Of a stretch of 36,255 nucleotides of DNA, positions 32,984-36,255 are shown in pieces; position 1 is the first letter of the stretch, and every line of letters begins with the position of its first letter. The translations under genes and the position numbers were made by a program. This stretch comes from Streptosporangium pseudovulgare (GTDB lineage: Bacteria; Actinomycetota; Actinomycetes; Streptosporangiales; Streptosporangiaceae): contig NZ_BMQJ01000036.1 in the NCBI RefSeq assembly GCF_014648055.1, forward strand, positions 1 to 36,255, written 5' to 3'. The notes below the pieces were generated by a model, which was given only the letters and a program-made list of their open reading frames with translations, was not told the DNA's origin and made no database searches.

Positions 32984-34312
32984 TTGAGCACGGACCTGAC
33001 CGCGAGCCCCCGCATCGGAACGGAGTCGCACCGCTACGCCGAGGCGCTCCTGGCAAGCCTGACCGCCGGCACCGGCGCGGGCCTCCCGATGCCGCCGGAG
33101 GCCGCGGACGCGCCCGAGCACTGGCTGGGGCCCGCCGTCCAGGCTCTTGAGATGATCCTGCGGGGCGAGGACGCCCTCGAACCCCTCGGCCGCGCCGCCC
33201 AGCTCGACGGCCGGCGGACCGCGCTCTTCCTCTGCCTCGCCCTGGCCGTCGCCGGGCAGGGCGAGCAGATCCACGCCTCCTGGCTCGGCATCGCCTTCGG
33301 CGAACTGTCGCTGAACCAGCCGGTGACCCACGGCCAGCGCGCGCTCTGGCTCGCCGCCGCCCGGGGCGCGTACGGCCCCGCCGGCAAGATCTTCGTGCTC
33401 CGCAGGCTCGACGCGGTGGCGATCCCCGCGCACACCGAGCCCGAACGCTGGCTGAGCGCGCTGACCCCGCACGAGCCCGCGATGGTGGTGCCGCCCTCGC
33501 TGGTCGACTTCCCCGAGCTCGCCGAGCTTCCCGAGCTGGCCGAGCCGGTTCAGGCCGCCGCACAGCTCGCCCGCCTCCGCGGCCGCTGCACCGAGATCAC
33601 CTCCACCCGGCAGAACGGTTCCGGCCGCAGCCCCGCCACCCCCGACGGAAGGCCCGCGGAAGCCGAGGAGAAGCTCCTCGTCGCGCTACGCCACCTGATC
33701 GGCTCCGCCGAGCCCGAGACGCCACCCCGCCCGCTCACCGACCACCTCCTCGCCGACCTGCGGCCGGGCTCCGACCTGCACCTCGCGGGCATCGCCCTGC
33801 ACGTGGCCGCGCCCATCGTGCGATCCGCCGCGGAAACCCTCGTCACGGCCACCCAGGCCGAGCCGCCGGAGTCGGTCACCATGCCGATCCTGGGACACAG
33901 CGTGGTGCTCCGTCCCGAGGGTCCGGACCCCGAGTCGCTGGCCGCGGCCGAGGAGCGGATCTCCGTCGAGGGTGTGCCGGACCGCGGCCGTCCCTGGATG
34001 GGTTACGCGCTCCTCGTCTTCGGCGTGGCCGTACTGGCGACGGCGTTCGCCACCTCGGCGACGCTCCCCCTCGCGGGCCTCGCGCTGGCCCTGTTCGCGG
34101 CGGGCGGCTACGGGCTCTGGCATCGGCGCAGGCGCGAGCGGGCCGACGCCGAGTACGTCACCGCGCAGCTCTCCGAGCTGAGGGAACTGGCGGAGGGCGC
34201 CGTGTGGGCGCTGCACGAGTACGCCCGGGAGAACGAGAAGCGCGTCCAGGACGCGGCGGCGGACCTCGCCGAGCTGACCCGTCTGCTCCGCAGGGGCCCC
34301 CGCGCCCGCTAG
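32984..34312 (+). CDS. Unrecognised protein with two C-terminal membrane helices and a coiled coil
   Basis: I do not recognise this 442-residue family. Residues 1-330 are alpha-helical and soluble in character, with TPR-like spacing of Ala/Leu helices (ALFLCLALAVAGQGEQIHASWLGIAFGELSLNQP) and an acidic PELAELPELAEP segment. Residues ~337-380 hold two close hydrophobic helices (GYALLVFGVAVLATAFA, PLAGLALALFAAGGYGLW). A basic HRRRRER stretch and a heptad-rich tail to the end suggest a cytoplasmic coiled coil. The start is TTG with GGAGAG about ten bases upstream; TACGCT near 32938 could be its -10. It stands alone between argS and sepF. Function unknown. Confidence 0.8.
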   Translation: MSTDLTASPRIGTESHRYAEALLASLTAGTGAGLPMPPEAADAPEHWLGPAVQALEMILRGEDALEPLGRAAQLDGRRTALFLCLALAVAGQGEQIHASWLGIAFGELSLNQPVTHGQRALWLAAARGAYGPAGKIFVLRRLDAVAIPAHTEPERWLSALTPHEPAMVVPPSLVDFPELAELPELAEPVQAAAQLARLRGRCTEITSTRQNGSGRSPATPDGRPAEAEEKLLVALRHLIGSAEPETPPRPLTDHLLADLRPGSDLHLAGIALHVAAPIVRSAAETLVTATQAEPPESVTMPILGHSVVLRPEGPDPESLAAAEERISVEGVPDRGRPWMGYALLVFGVAVLATAFATSATLPLAGLALALFAAGGYGLWHRRRRERADAEYVTAQLSELRELAEGAVWALHEYARENEKRVQDAAADLAELTRLLRRGPRAR

Positions 34313-34433
34313 GTTCCGTCCCGCGGGTCGCCTCGCGAGCCGTCTCGCCCTCCGCGGGCGACCAGACGGAGATCCACAGAACCGGAGCCCGGGTCACGCC
34401 GTGTCCGGACACGGACGTCTCCGGACACGGACG

Positions 34434-34463
34434 TGCCCGGAGACGGCGTGGCATCTCCGGGCA
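34434..34463. terminator. Terminator between the membrane protein and sepF genes
   Basis: TGCCCGGAGA and TCTCCGGGCA pair perfectly over 10 bp with a ten-base loop. An alternative stem (CGTCTCCGG / CCGGAGACG) just upstream shares bases with it, so the two are mutually exclusive. Confidence 0.65.
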
Positions 34464-34482
34464 CGTTCCAAGATCGAATGGA

Positions 34483-34875
34483 TCAGCCGGTGGTGATCTC
34501 CACGTCGGCGGGCGCCAGCAGGAAGACCTTCTCGGCGATGCGCTCGATACGGCCCTCGCAGCCGTAGGCCAGACCCGCCGCGAAGTCGACCATCCGGGTG
34601 GCCTCGGCGGTGCTCATGCAGTTGACGTCCATGATGACCGTCTGACCGTCACGGAAGTGCCGCCCGATGAGCGGCGCGTCGTTGTACTTGCGCGGCGTCA
34701 GCATCACGATCTGCGAGGGCTCGCTGGTCGAGCGCCAGCGCCTGGCCGCGCGCTCCGACGCGGACTGCCAGTCCTCACCCTCGCCTTCGACGTCGTCCAC
34801 GTACTCGTAGGACTCGTCGTAGTCCTCCACACCGCTCAGGCCAAGGTATGTCGCCACCTTGCGCACTGCCCCCAT
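34483..34875 (-). CDS. sepF: SepF or SepF-like cell-division protein
   Basis: A 130-residue protein of the family that tethers FtsZ to the membrane. An amphipathic N-terminus (MGAVRKVATYLGL) and an acidic linker (EDYDESYEYVDDVEGEGEDW) precede the SepF core from residue ~56: IVMLTPRKYNDAPLIGRHFRDG, IMDVNCM, RMVDFAAGLAYGCEGRIERIAEKVFLL. It is shorter than typical dcw-cluster SepF, and no ftsZ, divIVA or yggT is nearby, so it may be one of the extra SepF-like paralogues that actinobacteria carry. GGAAAGGACG precedes the ATG. Confidence 0.9.
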   Translation of the reverse strand: MGAVRKVATYLGLSGVEDYDESYEYVDDVEGEGEDWQSASERAARRWRSTSEPSQIVMLTPRKYNDAPLIGRHFRDGQTVIMDVNCMSTAEATRMVDFAAGLAYGCEGRIERIAEKVFLLAPADVEITTG

Positions 34876-35053
34876 CGGCTCGTCCTTTCCTACAGGACCA
34901 CGCCGCAGCCGGCTTGTCCCTCCACCTTGGACGGTAACCGACGAATTGAAGTTCGCCGCGCGACACGCCCAGGGCTTATTCCCACTTTGTACGGCTAGCG
35001 CACTGGTCCACCCGACCCTCATACCCACTTCTGGGCGGATATTGCATCACGAC

Positions 35054-35059
35054 TAGCAT
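35054..35059 (+). promoter_or_regulatory. -10 element of the PhzF-like gene (leaderless)
   Basis: TAGCAT ends seven bases before ATG 35067, the right distance for transcription to begin at that codon. Confidence 0.45.
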
Positions 35060-35066
35060 TATGGAC

Positions 35067-35855
35067 ATGCGCATCTACACGGTCGATTCATTTACCGACC
35101 AGTTTTTCAAGGGTAACCCGGCGGGGGTCTGCCTACTCGACAATCCGGCACCGGACGCCTGGATGCAGGCCCTCGCCGCGGAGATGCGGCACTCCGAGAC
35201 CGCCTTCCTCCTCGGAGGAGAGGCCGGCGAGCCGTACTCGCTCCGCTGGTTCACCCCGGCGACCGAGGTGGCCCTGTGCGGACACGCGACCTTGGCGACG
35301 GCGCACGTCCTGTATTCCACCGGAACGGCCCCGGAAACCCTGAAGTTCGCCACGAAGAGCGGAATCCTCGCCGTGACCAGGGACGAAACAGGTCTGATCA
35401 CCATGGACTTTCCCGCCAAGCCCCTGGAGGAAACCGATCCGCCGGAGGGGCTGACGGAGGCGCTGGGGGTCACTCCCCGGTGGGCCGGCAGGAACGTCTG
35501 GGACTACCTCGTGGAGGTGGAGTCCGAGGACGCCGTACGCGCCGTCTCCCCCGACTTCCCCGCCCTGGCGGCCGTGGACGCCCGAGGGGTCATCGTGACC
35601 GCCCCCTCGGCTCGTCCCGGCGTCGACTACGTCTCGCGGTTCTTCGCCCCCAGGGTCGGCGTCCCGGAGGACCCGGTCACCGGTTCGGCTCACTGCGCCC
35701 TGGCACCGTACTGGACGGCCAAGCTCGGCCCGGCCACCCTCCTCGGGGAGCAGCTCTCCGAGAGGGGCGGGACGATACGCACGACCGTGCGGGGGGACCG
35801 CGTCGAGCTGTCGGGCCGGGCGGTGACCGTCCTCTCGGGCGAGCTCCACGCCTGA
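35067..35855 (+). CDS. PhzF-family isomerase/epimerase-like protein
   Basis: A 262-residue protein with the two-lobed diaminopimelate-epimerase fold of PhzF. It opens MRIYTVDSFTDQFFKGNPAGVC; the catalytic acid is E44 in RHSETAFLL; GHATLATAHVL and DPVTGSAHCALAPYW are the paired family motifs of the two lobes. PhzF isomerises a dihydro-hydroxyanthranilate in phenazine synthesis, but most family members, like this one without other phz genes, have unknown substrates. ATG 35067 is chosen from the -10 spacing and family start; ATG 35061 is two codons upstream. Confidence 0.92.
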   Translation: MRIYTVDSFTDQFFKGNPAGVCLLDNPAPDAWMQALAAEMRHSETAFLLGGEAGEPYSLRWFTPATEVALCGHATLATAHVLYSTGTAPETLKFATKSGILAVTRDETGLITMDFPAKPLEETDPPEGLTEALGVTPRWAGRNVWDYLVEVESEDAVRAVSPDFPALAAVDARGVIVTAPSARPGVDYVSRFFAPRVGVPEDPVTGSAHCALAPYWTAKLGPATLLGEQLSERGGTIRTTVRGDRVELSGRAVTVLSGELHA

Positions 35856-36175
35856 GACCCCGAGCGTGTCATCCCAGACCCCGCCATGAGGCTCCGAGAG
35901 CTTCCCGGAGACTTCAGCTACGCCGGTTGAGGCCATGGGCGCTTCCCGAAGGTTCCGAGGCGCCGGCGGAGACTTCAGATCGTGTCGATTCGGCGGCCCA
36001 TCGGGAACCACGATCTCCAGCCGGTTCGCGTCGAACGCGCTCGAACAAAAGCCCGTCTGACGCTTGGATACGAGAATTCCCGTAGATGGAAAAGAACCGC
36101 ACATACTAAAGAAGCGCCTCATCCGGGCAGTGGAAAAGCATGCATGAACCGCGGGAAGACCCGGGAAACGCGGAA
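35856..36175. other. Spacer between the PhzF-like gene and the rRNA operon end
   Basis: About 320 bases with no recognised gene. Two copies of GGAGACTTCAG (35907-35917 and 35968-35978) each follow a nearby GCTTCCCG, so a ~60-base unit may have duplicated. No tRNA or complete transposase is visible. Confidence 0.5.
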
Positions 36176-36211
36176 AGGGCCGCTCCCCCGGCGAAACCAG
36201 GGGGCGGCCCT
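36176..36211 (-). terminator. rRNA operon terminator
   Basis: AGGGCCGCTCCCCC and GGGGGCGGCCCT pair over 12 bp with small bulges, just beyond the 5S rRNA 3' end on the minus strand. Confidence 0.75.
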
Positions 36212-36223
36212 CTCCAAAAGATT

Positions 36224-36255
36224 GTCCGGCGGCGACCTACTCTCCCACACCGTCC
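36224..36255 (-). rRNA. rrf: 5S rRNA, 3' end only
   Basis: The minus strand reads GTGTGGGAGAGTAGGTCGCC followed by GCCGGACA, the conserved 3' end of actinobacterial 5S rRNA. The rest of the 5S gene and the 23S-16S part of the operon lie beyond the right edge. The exact 3' end is uncertain by a few bases. Confidence 0.9.

Noticed and set aside
35067..35855. Part of a phenazine biosynthesis cluster
   Set aside because: Only a PhzF-family protein is present; no phzA/B, C, D, E or G homologues are in the window.
36000..36120. A possible transposase remnant next to the rRNA operon
   Set aside because: No terminal inverted repeats, DDE/HUH motif or sustained frame with family likeness could be found; basic peptides alone are not evidence.

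Overview
The window is high-GC DNA from an actinobacterium. GC-rich third codon positions, GTG/TTG starts, apparent leaderless promoters, a CIRCE-controlled groEL, a mycobacterial-type XPB helicase pair, a DUF3263 protein, SepF and an actinobacterial 5S rRNA end all agree. Its trehalose, MetM/MetO, cold-shock and GroEL block resembles one I recall in Streptomyces. The Gly/Tyr-rich proteins would fit Streptosporangiales, but genus is inference only.

Layout: (1) 1-4274: the start of a PhyH-like dioxygenase, a GyrI-like binding protein, a helicase-associated WYL protein and a GYG-repeat DUF4190 membrane protein. (2) 4368-8778: XPB/ERCC3-type helicase and a HelR/HelD RNA polymerase recycling ATPase. 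(3) 8912-13244, minus strand: groEL behind two CIRCE elements, a cold-shock protein, and a SAM-I riboswitch followed by a threonine-synthase-like PLP enzyme and a CysO/ThiS-like sulfur carrier. This last unit looks like the MetM/MetO route from O-phosphohomoserine to homocysteine. (4) 13430-17884: an ECF sigma factor, convergent trehalose genes (GT20 synthase, OtsB), a DUF3263 protein and a SAM hydrolase. (5) 18206-24575: a secreted Gly-rich Cys protein and a five-gene peptide ABC importer operon on the minus strand. (6) 25083-29616: a Wzm/Wzt-type polysaccharide exporter, a PEBP protein, a tiny gene behind a perfect SOS box, a secreted Met-rich repeat protein and a DUF1707 protein. (7) 29788-36255: plsX, argS, an unknown membrane protein, a SepF-like protein, a PhzF-like protein, and the 3' end of a minus-strand 5S rRNA with its terminator.

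The most notable system is the SAM riboswitch, MetM-like and MetO-like unit. The riboswitch ties a gene that would usually be labelled threonine synthase to methionine supply, and the sulfur carrier next to it supplies a plausible sulfur donor. Other signals worth a second look are a LexA-box-driven 59-residue protein, GATATATC-type inverted repeats at three promoters, and two low-complexity secreted proteins. Many gene ends carry long perfect hairpins. All functions are read from sequence patterns and family memory; no searches were run.
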